DNA of 64,000 nt from Algisphaera agarilytica (GTDB taxonomy: Bacteria > Planctomycetota > Phycisphaerae > Phycisphaerales > Phycisphaeraceae). The notes beneath the pieces were generated by a model that ran no database searches, had not been told where the DNA came from, and was given only the letters and a program-made list of their open reading frames with translations. The DNA lies in NCBI RefSeq assembly GCF_014207595.1, contig NZ_JACHGY010000001.1:1674001-1738000 (forward strand), given 5' to 3'. Made by a program: the position numbers and the translations under genes. Below are positions 1 to 13,830 of this stretch, piece by piece. Numbering within the stretch: the first letter of the stretch is position 1; every line of letters begins with the position of its first letter.

Positions 1-288
1 GCCGTACATGTCGAGCACCACCGCGATGTAGCCGAGCTCGGCGAGCTGGCGTGCGCGGTGACGGGCGTATTCACCCTGGCCCCACCAGGCGTGGGCGATG
101 AGGACGCCGGGCGTGGGTCCGGTCAGGCCGTCGGGCTGGGCGATGTAGGCCGAGAGCGTGACGCCCTGGTGTTCGTAATCCAGCGAACCCGTGACGATGT
201 CGGCCCGGGCGGAAAACGCGGTAGCGGTCAGCAGCAACGCCACCATCCAGGAACAAAGTACGTTCGAGCGGTTGAGCAATCGGGTCAT
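1..288 (-). CDS. dienelactone-hydrolase-like alpha/beta hydrolase, C-terminus cut by window edge
   Basis: Only the first 96 codons are present; the gene runs off the left end. I start it at the ATG at 288, which has a GGAG about nine bases upstream. The product begins with a basic N-terminus and a hydrophobic stretch ending near Ala-Arg-Ala, a probable signal peptide. The mature part has the features of the dienelactone hydrolase family: a strand reading GVLIAHAWWGQ, then ARQLAELGYIAVVLDMYG. The nucleophile Ser/Cys and the catalytic Asp and His lie outside the window, so activity cannot be judged. It is probably an exported hydrolase of unknown substrate. Confidence 0.8.
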   Translation of the reverse strand, partial: MTRLLNRSNVLCSWMVALLLTATAFSARADIVTGSLDYEHQGVTLSAYIAQPDGLTGPTPGVLIAHAWWGQGEYARHRARQLAELGYIAVVLDMYG

Positions 289-455
289 CGGGTATCTCCA
301 GAGAGTTGAGTCCACCGGCCGGGGGAATCGCATTGATGGGATTCTAGCCGCAAAGTCCTCGCGGAAGACCGCCGGAGGTGGTTAGAATTATGAGGTTGAT
401 ATTTCTCAAGTGGCCGGGCCGTGCCACACCTTTGCTATTTCCCGGGATTCGATAG

Positions 456-1667
456 ATGAACATGACCGGACCACGCGCGTGGGTATTGGGGGCAACGTTG
501 GGGGCGGCGATGTCCGCGGCGACTCTCCCTGCCGAAGCCGAGACACGATTCAAGGTCGGCGATCCGGTGAGTTTCGCCGTCGAAACCACCGACGGGCGGG
601 CGATCACGTCCGGGATGCTCGAGGGCTATCTCGTCGTGGTGCACTTCTGGGCGGCGGTCTCCGAGCCGAGCATCCAGAACCTGCCCGACATCCAACGGCT
701 GCACGAGACCTACCACAAGAAAGGCGTGGGCATCGTCAGCGTCAGCGTGGACCCCGACCCCATGGCCGCGCAGGAGATGGTCGCCGAGCAGGGCCTGGAA
801 ACCCTCATCGTCCTCAACGCCGAGCAAACGATCCCCGTCAACGCGCGGTTCTTCCGCAAGCAGTACGGCGTGCCGCACACCTTCCTGATCTCTCCCGATG
901 GCAACCTCATCTGGGACGGGCACGGCTTTCTGCTCGAAGAACAACTCGAACAGGCGCTGATCGACTTCCCCCCGCCCACCGACGCGATCCTCGGCGAAGA
1001 CCCGGCCCTGGACTTCGACCCGTTCGCCTCCAGCGTCGACCCCGAAGAGCTGGCCAAGAGCGCCGCCCAGGCCATCTTCTCCCGGCCGATCGATTTCCGC
1101 CTGCTGTTCGACTCGGTTAAGGAACTGCCGGCCGAGTCCTTCGACGAAGCGAAAGTCAAAGCCTTCGGCCGATCCGTGAAACGGACGCTGGCCAATCTCG
1201 ACCCCGAGCAGCAGGAAAGCTACGACCTGTACCGCTCGGAATACCCGGGCGTCGCGCAAAACATCGACGCGTGGCTGGCCGCTTCCGACCGCAGCATCTC
1301 CTCCGGCGGCGGCGGCTCGGCCGACCCCGAACTGGTCGCCAGCAAGTTCCAGCAGGCCGAGGAAGCCGAGGCCGACGGCGACGAACTCGCCGCCTATGAG
1401 CTGTACCGCTGGATCGTCGACCGCGCGCCCGACAGCGACGAAGCCCTGCTCGCCCAGGACATGGTCCTCATCATGGAAGACGACGAGGCGTTCATGGCCC
1501 GCGTCCAAGGCGCGAAACTCGAAGGCAAAGCCCAGAACCTCATGACGATGGCCAAGAACTACGACAACGCCGGGTTCTACGACAAGGCTGATGAAACCTA
1601 CCAGAAGATCATCGACCTCTACCCCGACACCGACGCCGCCAAGCAGGCGGCGGAAGAGTTGAAGTAA
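456..1667 (+). CDS. exported TlpA-like thioredoxin-fold protein lacking the CxxC cysteines, with TPR-like tail
   Basis: The 403-residue product has a signal peptide (about residues 1-29, ending Ala-Glu-Ala) and then a TlpA/redoxin-type thioredoxin fold at roughly residues 32-165. The cis-proline strand is kept as YGVPHTFLI. At the active site, where family members read W-A-x-W-C-x-x-C, this protein reads FWAAVSEPS, so Ser69 and Ser72 replace both redox cysteines. No other cysteine occurs anywhere in the protein. A TPR-like helical pair occupies the C-terminus (about 360-403) after a Gly-rich linker near residue 285. It cannot do thiol-disulfide exchange by the usual mechanism; a binding or scaffold role in the periplasm is inferred. 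The fold assignment is confident and the role is unknown. Confidence 0.85.
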   Translation: MNMTGPRAWVLGATLGAAMSAATLPAEAETRFKVGDPVSFAVETTDGRAITSGMLEGYLVVVHFWAAVSEPSIQNLPDIQRLHETYHKKGVGIVSVSVDPDPMAAQEMVAEQGLETLIVLNAEQTIPVNARFFRKQYGVPHTFLISPDGNLIWDGHGFLLEEQLEQALIDFPPPTDAILGEDPALDFDPFASSVDPEELAKSAAQAIFSRPIDFRLLFDSVKELPAESFDEAKVKAFGRSVKRTLANLDPEQQESYDLYRSEYPGVAQNIDAWLAASDRSISSGGGGSADPELVASKFQQAEEAEADGDELAAYELYRWIVDRAPDSDEALLAQDMVLIMEDDEAFMARVQGAKLEGKAQNLMTMAKNYDNAGFYDKADETYQKIIDLYPDTDAAKQAAEELK

Positions 1668-1699
1668 CGCTTCGGGATTCGCTCGCGCGATAAACGCAC

Positions 1700-1788
1700 C
1701 CGTAGGTCAGGTCTTCGACCTGACGCGGAGGCCATGTGGTTTCAATTATCTCCAGACGATGATGTCAGGTCGAAGACCTGACCTACGG
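1700..1788. repeat. paired REP-like palindromes (25-bp inverted repeat)
   Basis: Bases 1700-1724 and 1764-1788 are exact reverse complements over 25 bp. Each arm is itself palindromic, with GTCAGGTC and GACCTGAC around a 3-base centre. The element sits between the convergent ends of the TlpA-like gene and gltD. Its form, two inverted copies of a short palindrome, is that of a REP doublet, which in other bacteria is mobilised by RAYT (IS200-like) transposases. No such transposase is in the window. It could also act as a bidirectional terminator, though there is no T-run. Confidence 0.8.
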
Positions 1789-1792
1789 CCGA

Positions 1793-3337
1793 TCACCCCG
1801 CGCTCGAGGTGAGCTGCGTCGTCACGCCCGGGGCGGGCAGTTCAGAGTGGCCCATCAGGTGTTCATCGATCTTGCGTGCGGCACCACGGCCCTCGGCGAT
1901 GGCCCAGACGATCAGCGAAGCACCGCGGCGCATGTCGCCCGCCACGAACACGCCGTCCACGTTGGTGGCAAACTCGCCGTACTCGGCCTTGACCGCACCG
2001 CCCCACTCATCCGTCTCGACGCCAAACTTCTCGACGAGCGTCGGCGTGTCGTGACCCGTGAAACCGATCGCCATGAACACGAGGTCGGCGGGGAACTTCT
2101 CGATGTTGCCGGTGGGCGTCGAGCTCCACTTGCCGTCCTGCTTGGTCCAGTGAAGGCGTTCGATCTCGACGTGGGTGACGTGGCCGTCGCCCTTTTCGTC
2201 GAGGAAGGCTTTGGGCAGGATGCCGTACTCGCGCGGGTCGCGGTCGAACTTGGCGGCGCCCTCGGCGTGGCCGTAGTCCACGTAGAACGTGCCCGACGGT
2301 CCCGGCCAGGGGTGGTCCTCGTCGCGCTCGTCCGGCTCGCGCTCGCGGCGGGTGATGTTGGTGATGCTCTTGCAGCCCTGGCGGATGGCGGTGCCGATGC
2401 AGTCGGTGCCGGTATCGCCGCCGCCGATGACGATCACGTCTTTGCCCTCGGCATCGATGAAGTCGCCGTCGGTAAAGTTCGAGTCGAGCAGGCTCTTGGT
2501 CGCGGGGTGGAGGTACTCCATCGCCACGTGCACGCCCGCTAAATCACGGCCCGGCAGCTTGCCCAGGTCGCGCGGCTTGAGCGCCCCGCACGCCAGCAAC
2601 ACCGCATCGAAGTCGCGCTTCAGGTCTTCCGGATCGATGATCTCCGACTCGCTGCCCGTGCCGTGCGCCGACGGGCCGCCGCCGACATTGCAGTTGGTCT
2701 TGAACACCACGCCCTCGGCTTCGAGCAGATCGACGCGGCGCTGCACGATGCCCTTGTCGAGCTTCATGTTCGGCACGCCGTACATCAGCAGCCCGCCGAT
2801 GCGGTCGTCGCGCTCAAACACGGTCACGGCATGGCCCGCCTTGTTGAGCTGATCCGCCGCCGCCAGACCCGCGGGTCCGCTGCCGACGATCGCCACGGTC
2901 TTGCCCGTGCGGTTCGCCGGCGGGTTGGGCTTGACCCAACCTTCTTCAAACGCGCGGTCGATGATCGCGCACTCGATGCTCTTGATCGTCACCGCCGGCT
3001 CGTTGATGCCCAGCACGCAAGCGCTCTCGCACGGCGCAGGGCAGATCCGCCCGGTCCACTCGGGGAAGTTGTTGGTCTTGGCCAGCCGTTCGTACGCGTC
3101 CTGCCAGCGGTCGTGGTAGACCAGGTCGTTCCACTCGGGGATGAGGTTGTCGATCGGGCAGCCGGTGTCGGCGTGACAGAACGGCACGCCGCAGTCCATG
3201 CAGCGCGCACCCTGCTCCTGCAACACGTGCACCTCGTGCTGGGCGTAGATCTCGTGGAAATCCGAGATGCGCACCAGCGGGTCGCGCGCGGGCATCGGGT
3301 TGCGTTCGTACTCTTGAAATCCGGTGGGTTTACCCAT
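1793..3337 (-). CDS. gltD: glutamate synthase small (beta) subunit
   Basis: The 514-residue product is the NADPH-oxidising flavoprotein subunit of glutamate synthase. It passes electrons through iron-sulfur clusters to GltB for the conversion of glutamine plus 2-oxoglutarate to two glutamates. The N-terminal cluster-binding cysteines are visible as CMDCGVPFC, then CP, and later [15 protein letters not shown]. The first dinucleotide-binding fold is [17 protein letters not shown], followed by [17 protein letters not shown]. The second is [15 protein letters not shown], and the C-terminal FAD motif is [19 protein letters not shown]. The length is slightly above the family norm of about 470-490. 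It lies 178 bases downstream of gltB on the same strand. Confidence 0.97.
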   Translation of the reverse strand: MGKPTGFQEYERNPMPARDPLVRISDFHEIYAQHEVHVLQEQGARCMDCGVPFCHADTGCPIDNLIPEWNDLVYHDRWQDAYERLAKTNNFPEWTGRICPAPCESACVLGINEPAVTIKSIECAIIDRAFEEGWVKPNPPANRTGKTVAIVGSGPAGLAAADQLNKAGHAVTVFERDDRIGGLLMYGVPNMKLDKGIVQRRVDLLEAEGVVFKTNCNVGGGPSAHGTGSESEIIDPEDLKRDFDAVLLACGALKPRDLGKLPGRDLAGVHVAMEYLHPATKSLLDSNFTDGDFIDAEGKDVIVIGGGDTGTDCIGTAIRQGCKSITNITRREREPDERDEDHPWPGPSGTFYVDYGHAEGAAKFDRDPREYGILPKAFLDEKGDGHVTHVEIERLHWTKQDGKWSSTPTGNIEKFPADLVFMAIGFTGHDTPTLVEKFGVETDEWGGAVKAEYGEFATNVDGVFVAGDMRRGASLIVWAIAEGRGAARKIDEHLMGHSELPAPGVTTQLTSSAG

Positions 3338-3350
3338 GGTTGAACAGCCT

Positions 3351-3503
3351 TTGCCGCAGATTTCACCGATTACGCTGATTCGTAATCAGGCCTTACCGCG
3401 GACTCGTTTATCTCTCGAAACATTCAGACATTTCTGTCTGATGAGGATTCTTAAAATCAAATTGCCTTAAACAAAATCGGCGACGTCTGCGTCATCTGCG
3501 GCA
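3351..3503. repeat. palindromic element in the gltB-gltD spacer
   Basis: The spacer between gltB and gltD carries terminal inverted repeats: TGCCGCAGAT at 3352-3361 is matched by its exact reverse complement at 3494-3503, with looser complementarity extending inward. Two smaller hairpins lie inside: GATTAC/GTAATC (3368-3373, 3382-3387) and CAGACA/TGTCTG (3425-3430, 3435-3440). The form is that of a small non-autonomous palindromic element. Being inside an operon, it would be transcribed and could affect mRNA processing or the relative output of gltD. Confidence 0.65.
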
Positions 3504-3515
3504 GCATCTCCGTAC

Positions 3516-8248
<4,733 letters not shown>

Positions 8249-8252
<4 letters not shown>

Positions 8253-9238
8253 CGCTTGGCTCCCACGAGAGGGGCCGACGCAGCGGCGCCGGCGAGGGTG
8301 GAAGCGGGAGAAGAAGATTCAGAAGACGAAAGGGAGACGCGGGGCTCGTCTTGCCCGGCGTGTTGGAGCAGGAAATCAACAAAGACCGCGGTCGCCAAAG
8401 GCAGCGCCGCGTGTTGCTTGTGCGGGCGCGGCGTAATCAGACCCATGGGCCGCACCAGCGTGGGTGTCAGGCTCACGACCGACAACGAGCCGACTTCAAC
8501 TTCGTGACGCACCGTGCGTTTGGGCAGGATCGCGAAACGATCGGTCGCGGCGACGGCCGACTTGAGCGTGTCGAGGTTGTCGAACGAGTGGGCGGTGATC
8601 GGCGTCGCGCCGTGCTGCTTGAGGTACTGCGCCACACCTCGGCCGACGGGCAGGTCTGTGTCGAAGCTGACCATCTCCTGGCCGCTGAGCTCCTGCGCCT
8701 CGACGCTTTCGCGTCCCGCCAGAGCGTGGTTGGGTGGGCAGACGACCGCCATCTCCTCGTCCCGCAGCGCGATCACGCCGACCTTCTTAAAACGATCGGG
8801 GTAGCTGAGCAGGCCCAGGTCGGCCCGGCCCTCGATCACCGACTGATACACCGCATCCGGTTTCTCGTAGGCGATCTGCACGTTGATCTGCGGCCGCTGC
8901 TGCTCGAACTCTTCGCTGACCTGACGCAGCAGGTCGATCCCCGAAGAGTAGATCGCCGACACCCGCACCACGCCCGACGGGCTGTCGGCCCGGGCCATCA
9001 CCGCCCGCTCCAGGCGATCGTAACGCTGCAGCACATCGCCCACCCCCGCGAGGAAGACCTTGCCCGCCTCGGTCAGCTCCAGCGGTCGGACGGTCCGATC
9101 CAAGAGCGTAACTCCAAGCCTTTTCTCGAGTTGGTTGATCCGTTGGCTCGCCGCGGATTGCGTGATGCCGTGCATCTCAGCCGCGAGGGAGATGCTGTGG
9201 CAGCGGGCAACGTCGGAGAATAAGCGGAGATTTTGCAT
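8249..9238 (-). CDS. LysR-family regulator at the head of the glt operon (GltC-like role inferred)
   Basis: From the ATG at 9238 the product is 329 residues and opens with the winged helix-turn-helix expected of LysR proteins (MQNLRLFSDVA, then GITQSAASQRINQLEKRLG). The longer reading frame to 9295 would need a TTG start and adds a non-homologous leader, so I reject it. The effector domain follows (VRVSAIYSSGIDLL onward). A Ser/Ala-rich tail of about 30 residues exceeds the family's usual length. The stop codon overlaps the gltB start by ATGA, and no promoter space exists between them, so regulator and enzyme genes share one transcript. Regulation of gltBD by this protein is inferred from position; in Bacillus GltC is instead encoded divergently. 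Confidence 0.88.
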
Positions 9239-9333
9239 GGTGGGGGCAGAACCCTGGGGCCCGAGGGGTCGTTCCGTGACCCGTCCGGGGGACAAACACT
9301 ACATTAAAATTTCTAATACGCCCTGAGCGGTCG

Positions 9334-9348
9334 ATTAGTGTATCTAAT
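9334..9348. promoter_or_regulatory. candidate LysR-type operator upstream of the LysR-gltBD operon
   Basis: ATTAG-N5-CTAAT is a perfect 15-bp inverted repeat in an AT-rich island (about 9300-9350) in otherwise GC-rich DNA. A second CTAAT lies at 9313-9317, giving two half-site groups about 30 bp apart. LysR proteins bind interrupted palindromes of this size upstream of regulated genes, often their own. Position fits autoregulation of the operon. It also lies about 200 bases upstream of the divergent PBP4-type gene. Confidence 0.5.
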
Positions 9349-9548
9349 GTTCTTCGAGATTTCCACCCCGGACTCCGGTTAAACCCTAGACCGACCGAGC
9401 GCCGTTCAATCCCGCCCGGGCCACCGACCCCCGGCCATCCCCCGCCCCGCCTGCCCGGTGGCCGATTCCACGAGGGCTGGTCGATAAAGTAGTCTGCAAT
9501 CAGCGGCCACCGTCGCGGTGGGATTCGTGGTTTTATGCGAGGCGTAGT

Positions 9549-11105
9549 GTGTTGGTGAAGTTGAACATCGGCCGAGCTCTGCGTCCGGGTGCCAGTTGGC
9601 GGGTGTTGGTGCTCACCCTCACCGCCCTGCTCGCCCTGCCCGCTGATGCCGGACTCGAAACCGACATCCAGCAGATCCTGTCGGGCGCGGCGCTGGGCAA
9701 GACCCGCACCGCCGTGTTGCTGGTGGACCTGACCACCGGCGAACCGCTCGTCGAACTCGACGCCGACAACCCCATGGTCCCCGCGTCGAACATGAAGCTC
9801 ATCACCACCGCCGCGGCGCTCACCCGCCTCGGCCCCGACTTCAAGTTCAGCACCCGGCTCTCGCTCATTCCCCCCACCGAAACCGAAGCCCCCGCCAGCG
9901 CCTCGGCCCGCGACCTCGCCAAAACCGCCACGCTCCCCTCGCTGCTCATCCGCGGTGAGGGCGACCCCGCGTTCGGCGACCCCGTGCTGCTCGCCCAGGC
10001 CGGCTTCGAAGTCGACGACCTGATCGACATCTGGATCAAGGCCATCGTCGACACCGGCCACACCCGCTTCGATCAGCTCCTGCTCGACGACCTGATCTTC
10101 GACGCCGTCCGCGTCCACCCCGATTGGCCCGCCGACCAGCTCCACTACTACTACTGTGCCCAGATCGGCGCGATCAACTTCCACGAAAACGTCATGGCCG
10201 TGCTGCCCGTGCCGTCCGACGCGGTCGGCCAATCGCCCATCGTCCAGCTCTTCCCCTACTACACCGGGCTCCCCACCCAGAACCGCGCGACCACCGGCAA
10301 CGTCGACGACTTCCGCATCCAACGCCCCAACGGCACCAACCGCTTCGTCTTCCTCGGCAGCGTCCGCAACCGCCGGTCCGAGCCCTACCGCGTCACCGTC
10401 GACGACCCCGCGATGTTCCTGGGCAAGTTCCTGCAGTACAAACTCAAGCAAGTCGGCATCCGCGTGAACCGCGTCGTCCGCGTCAAGCCCAGCGACCGCG
10501 TCCCCGAACAAGACACCGAGATCCTCCACCAGCTCAACACCACGCTGGCCGGCGTGATCGACCGCACCAACCAGGACTCGCAGAACATGTTTGCCGAGGC
10601 CTTGCTCAAACGCATGGGCCACGAACTCACCGGCGAGCCCGGGAGCTTCCGCAACGGCGCCTCGGCCGTCCGCCTCTACCTCCGCGACAAACTCGCGTCC
10701 CGCGTCGGGCTCACCGCGGTCCGCGTCTCCGACGGCTCGGGCCTCTCGCCCAACAACCGCGCCACCGCCCGTGTCCTGGTCGAAGTTCTCAGCGCGATGC
10801 GCCAAGACGACACGCTCGGCCCGATCTTCGCCGCGTCGCTGTCCCACGCCGGGCACAACGGTACGCTCCGCCAACGCCTCCGCGACCTCCGCGCCGATGT
10901 CTACGGCAAGTCCGGCTACCTCGGGGCCTCGGCCAACTACGCCTCGACCCTCTCGGGCTACATCGTCCGGCCCGACGGCCGAACCTACGCCTTCGCCATG
11001 CTCTTCAACGGCTTCCAGCCGCCCATCACCAGCACCCGCATCAAACAGGTCCAGGACCAGATCCTGACCAAGATCGACGAGTCGATCTCACGCGTCCGCA
11101 ACTAA
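9549..11105 (+). CDS. dacB: D-alanyl-D-alanine carboxypeptidase/endopeptidase (PBP4 type)
   Basis: The 518-residue product belongs to peptidase family S13, periplasmic DD-carboxypeptidases/endopeptidases that trim or open peptidoglycan crosslinks. A signal peptide covers about residues 1-34. The SxxK motif is S80-N-M-K83 in VPASNMKLITTAAAL. The SxN motif is SQN in QDSQNMFAEALL, and the KTG box appears as KSG in VYGKSGYLG. The conserved DGSGLSPNNR stretch is present. The start is GTG at 9549, six bases after a GAGG; a GTG two codons later is possible. A peptidoglycan enzyme agrees with the modern view that most planctomycetes have a wall. Confidence 0.92.
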   Translation: MLVKLNIGRALRPGASWRVLVLTLTALLALPADAGLETDIQQILSGAALGKTRTAVLLVDLTTGEPLVELDADNPMVPASNMKLITTAAALTRLGPDFKFSTRLSLIPPTETEAPASASARDLAKTATLPSLLIRGEGDPAFGDPVLLAQAGFEVDDLIDIWIKAIVDTGHTRFDQLLLDDLIFDAVRVHPDWPADQLHYYYCAQIGAINFHENVMAVLPVPSDAVGQSPIVQLFPYYTGLPTQNRATTGNVDDFRIQRPNGTNRFVFLGSVRNRRSEPYRVTVDDPAMFLGKFLQYKLKQVGIRVNRVVRVKPSDRVPEQDTEILHQLNTTLAGVIDRTNQDSQNMFAEALLKRMGHELTGEPGSFRNGASAVRLYLRDKLASRVGLTAVRVSDGSGLSPNNRATARVLVEVLSAMRQDDTLGPIFAASLSHAGHNGTLRQRLRDLRADVYGKSGYLGASANYASTLSGYIVRPDGRTYAFAMLFNGFQPPITSTRIKQVQDQILTKIDESISRVRN

Positions 11106-11228
11106 CCGCGCGTTTAGCGGGCGACGCGAAGCGTCCCGCGCAAACAATCCCAAATTGCCAAAGAGCGAACCCGTGTCCCCCGCACCACCCGCTGCCGTGG
11201 CCGGCGTGGGGTGGGTGGGTGGGATTCA

Positions 11229-11327
11229 GTTGAACCGCGAAGACGCGAAGGACGCGAAGGCAAACCATTAGTTTGAATTCAATCTCATCTGCCTTGCTTC
11301 GCGCTCTTCGCGCCTTCGCGGTTCAAC
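11229..11327. repeat. palindromic element with GCGAAG-rich arms
   Basis: Arm 11229-11263 and arm 11294-11327 are imperfect reverse complements over about 34 bases, built from repeated GCGAAG units and beginning with GTTGAACCGCGAAG. The folded RNA would be a long GC-rich hairpin. Elements with this look recur between genes in many bacterial genomes; their mobility is assumed and not shown here. Confidence 0.7.
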
Positions 11328-11660
11328 CTTTCCCCGAACACGGACCCTCGACCAACGACGACGGGTTCCGACCTTGAGCGATCCCGGCAAGGTGGTGAGC
11401 TCAAGCGTCGCCACGCACCCGACGTGTGCGTCAGCCCGGTTCCACGGGTATGGGCGTGCTTGGTGCCTTGCCTGTGCGGCCTTCACGCCTTGAGTGCCAC
11501 CGTGGTCCGACATTGGGGGACAGAACGGGTCAGGTGTGCGCACGGACAAGTCGCTAATTTCACGGAAGTGAGTACTGACAAGGAGTAAGAATTTTTCTGC
11601 GTTGATGATTTTCTGGGTTGCGGCCCGACCGACCGTGCGCACACGAGTGACGCTGCCTTG

Positions 11661-11780
11661 GCCCCCTCTCCCCCCGGGAGAGGGTTGGGGTGAGGGCACC
11701 CGCCATGAACCTGGCCACACCCTGCGCACGAGAACTTCAACCCGCCCTCACCCCGGCCCTCTCCCGGAGGGAGAGGGGGC
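11661..11780. repeat. palindromic element with CCCTCTCC/GGAGAGGG arms
   Basis: Arm 11661-11698 and arm 11744-11780 are near-perfect reverse complements. Each arm itself folds (CCCTCTCC against GGAGAGGG) and is followed by a GGGGTGAGGGC tail. It is a paired palindrome with the architecture of a REP doublet. A related but different pair lies at 20851-20950. Confidence 0.75.
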
Positions 11781-11858
11781 AAGACTGATCCGTAGCGTTA
11801 TTCGCAGGGCTACAATCGCGGTGTCCCTTCGGTTCCATCCCCTCCACGAAAGCCTCCC

Positions 11859-12839
11859 ATGAATTACCGCGTCCTCGGCCGCACCGGCGTCAAAGTCCAC
11901 CCGCTCTGCCTCGGCACCATGAACTTCGGCAGCTTCACCCCGCCCGAAGACGCCCACGCCATCCTCAACGCCTACACCGAAGGCGGCGGCAACTTTGTCG
12001 ACACCGCCAACGTCTACAACAACGGCCAAAGCGAATCCATCATCGGCGACTGGATGGCGAACGAAAACAACCGTGACGAATTCGTCCTCTCCACCAAAGT
12101 CCACGGCAAGCGCGGCGAGAACATCAACCAACAAGGCAACCACCGCTGGCACATCGTCCGCGAAGTCGAAGAATCGCTGAAGCGTCTGAAGACCGACCGC
12201 ATCGACCTGTACCACATCCACCGCCCCGACCCCGACACGCCGATTGATCAGACGCTGCGAGCGCTCGACGATCTGGTCCGCTCGGGCAAGGTGCTGTACC
12301 TGGCGAGTTCGACCTTCCCCGCCTGGGAGTTGGCCGAGGCCCACTTCATCGCCAAGGAGCTCGGCACCGCGCGCTTCGACGTCGAGCAACCCCCGCTGAA
12401 CATCATCGACCGGCGGATCGAAAAGGAAGTCCTGCCGTTCTGCCAGCGCTACGACGTGGCGACGATCACCTGGGCCCCGCTGGCGCGTGGCCGCTTGGCC
12501 GGCAAGTACACCCGCGGCGGCCGATCGATCCCCGACGGCTCGTACTACCAGAGCCGCGGCAAGGACGACTTCCCGCCCAGCCAATGGCCGGTCATGGAGG
12601 GCGTCGACAAATTGGCAGACGAGCGCGGCTGCACCAGCAGCCAGTTCTCCATCGCCTGGTGCTTGTCGGTCCCCGGCGTCACCTGCCCCATCCTTGGCCC
12701 CCGCACCGTCGAACAACTCCAAGACAACATGGGCGCCGCCGACATCGAACTCACCCAAGCCGAGCGCGACGCCGTCGACAACCTCGTCCCCCCCGGCGAA
12801 CTCTGCCGCGACGCGGGACTCGGTGCGGTGCCGCGGTAA
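11859..12839 (+). CDS. aldo/keto reductase
   Basis: The 326-residue product is an NADPH-dependent aldo/keto reductase with the TIM-barrel family layout. It begins MNYRVLGRTGVKV, then LCLGTMNFG. The catalytic tetrad is visible as Asp48 and Tyr53 (FVDTANVY), Lys80 (LSTKVHG) and His121 (DLYHIHRPDP). The C-terminal cofactor region reads PILGPRTVEQLQDN. The substrate is unknown; the closest architecture is the YajO/Tas-like group. It stands alone on the plus strand. Confidence 0.95.
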   Translation: MNYRVLGRTGVKVHPLCLGTMNFGSFTPPEDAHAILNAYTEGGGNFVDTANVYNNGQSESIIGDWMANENNRDEFVLSTKVHGKRGENINQQGNHRWHIVREVEESLKRLKTDRIDLYHIHRPDPDTPIDQTLRALDDLVRSGKVLYLASSTFPAWELAEAHFIAKELGTARFDVEQPPLNIIDRRIEKEVLPFCQRYDVATITWAPLARGRLAGKYTRGGRSIPDGSYYQSRGKDDFPPSQWPVMEGVDKLADERGCTSSQFSIAWCLSVPGVTCPILGPRTVEQLQDNMGAADIELTQAERDAVDNLVPPGELCRDAGLGAVPR

Positions 12840-13002
12840 ACCGTGAACGTGAACGAGAACCGGCAATACATCAGCAATTTGAATTATTGATCGTGGTCTC
12901 CTTGAATCCGACGAGCCGCCCGCTGCGAATCCATTGATGAACTTCGGGAAGAGCCAAACCTTGGCTGCGGGCTGACGAATCACTCAAGACGAGACCCTAT
13001 AA

Positions 13003-13677
13003 ATGATCACCTATCGACAATCGTTTGCGAGTTTGACTTGGGCGCTTGGGGTTATGTTTGGAATGGGTGTGCCTGCCCACGCCGAAGACTCGGCATCCGA
13101 GACCGAGGCTGCCGCGGTGTTCCTCTTAACCGACTATACCGATCCCCAGAGCAACGACCGATGGGCCGTGGTGAACGACAACGTGATGGGCGGACGGTCC
13201 GAGGGCGATGTGTCGTTCGACGCCGATGAGCCCGGCGTCATGGTCATGACCGGCGACATCAACACCAACGGCGGCGGATTCACTTCCGTGCGGATGAATC
13301 TTGATGCTGAACTCTTCGCGTCGGAGGCTGGGGCTGCGGTGTTGGATGATCTGCAGGCCGTCCGACTGCGGGTCCGCGGCGATGCGGCTTCGCTGGGCAG
13401 ACCTTTCGCGTTGCGGCTGGAAGACCGTGTGCCACGACCGCGCGGCATCAACTTCCGCACCCTTCTGCCGATCGACCAAGACGCGGACCCTAACGAGTGG
13501 CAAGAGATCACTATCCCTGTAGCCGACCTACAACCCACGTTTCGCGGCAACCGTTTGGACCCCGAGGCTTGGGCCCCGCTGGACACCTCCCAACTCGCCC
13601 GCCTCGGCCTGATCCTCAGTGACGTGGAAGACGGGCCGTACCGCCTCGAAGTCGATCGGATCGAATACTTGCGGTGA
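13003..13677 (+). CDS. exported CIA30-like (NADH dehydrogenase assembly factor fold) protein
   Basis: The 224-residue protein has a signal peptide (about 1-27, ending Ala-His-Ala). The rest is a beta-sandwich domain of the CIA30 family, recognised by WAVVNDNVMGGRSEG near the mature N-terminus and the repeated VRLRVRGDAASLGRPFALRL strand pattern. In mitochondria the family helps assemble complex I. Exported bacterial members are instead likely carbohydrate-binding-like and their ligand is unknown. Family membership is fairly safe; function is open. Confidence 0.8.
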   Translation: MITYRQSFASLTWALGVMFGMGVPAHAEDSASETEAAAVFLLTDYTDPQSNDRWAVVNDNVMGGRSEGDVSFDADEPGVMVMTGDINTNGGGFTSVRMNLDAELFASEAGAAVLDDLQAVRLRVRGDAASLGRPFALRLEDRVPRPRGINFRTLLPIDQDADPNEWQEITIPVADLQPTFRGNRLDPEAWAPLDTSQLARLGLILSDVEDGPYRLEVDRIEYLR

Positions 13678-13830
13678 TTCAGGTATTGCTCTTGAGCCAC
13701 AATTTATATTCGCGTATTGCTAGGCTAGGCCTGTGATAACCGATCAAACATCGCATGTGATGTCATGTCCATCCACTAAGCGATGTCGGTTCTGTACTGC
13801 ACGGCGTTCAACTTCATTGAGGAGGTGCCT

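Larger units (their letters stand above)
11106..11858. other. 753-base non-coding stretch with two palindromic elements
   Basis: I see no credible gene here. Reading frames in the stretch have no recognisable domain and mostly run through repeats. It holds the inverted-repeat elements at 11229-11327 and 11661-11780. The remaining bases 11330-11660 show no structure I can name. A promoter for the aldo/keto reductase is expected just before 11859 but is not evident. Confidence 0.7.

Noticed and set aside
1700-1788. A CRISPR repeat or rho-independent terminator reading of this repeat
   Set aside because: There are only two copies, in inverted and not direct orientation, and no T-run follows on either strand.
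9239-9295. A longer N-terminus for the LysR regulator from a TTG at 9295
   Set aside because: LysR proteins begin close to the helix-turn-helix; the ATG at 9238 gives exactly that start.
11268-11729. Open frames within the gap after dacB
   Set aside because: They run through palindromic elements, lack ribosome-binding sites and have no recognisable domain.
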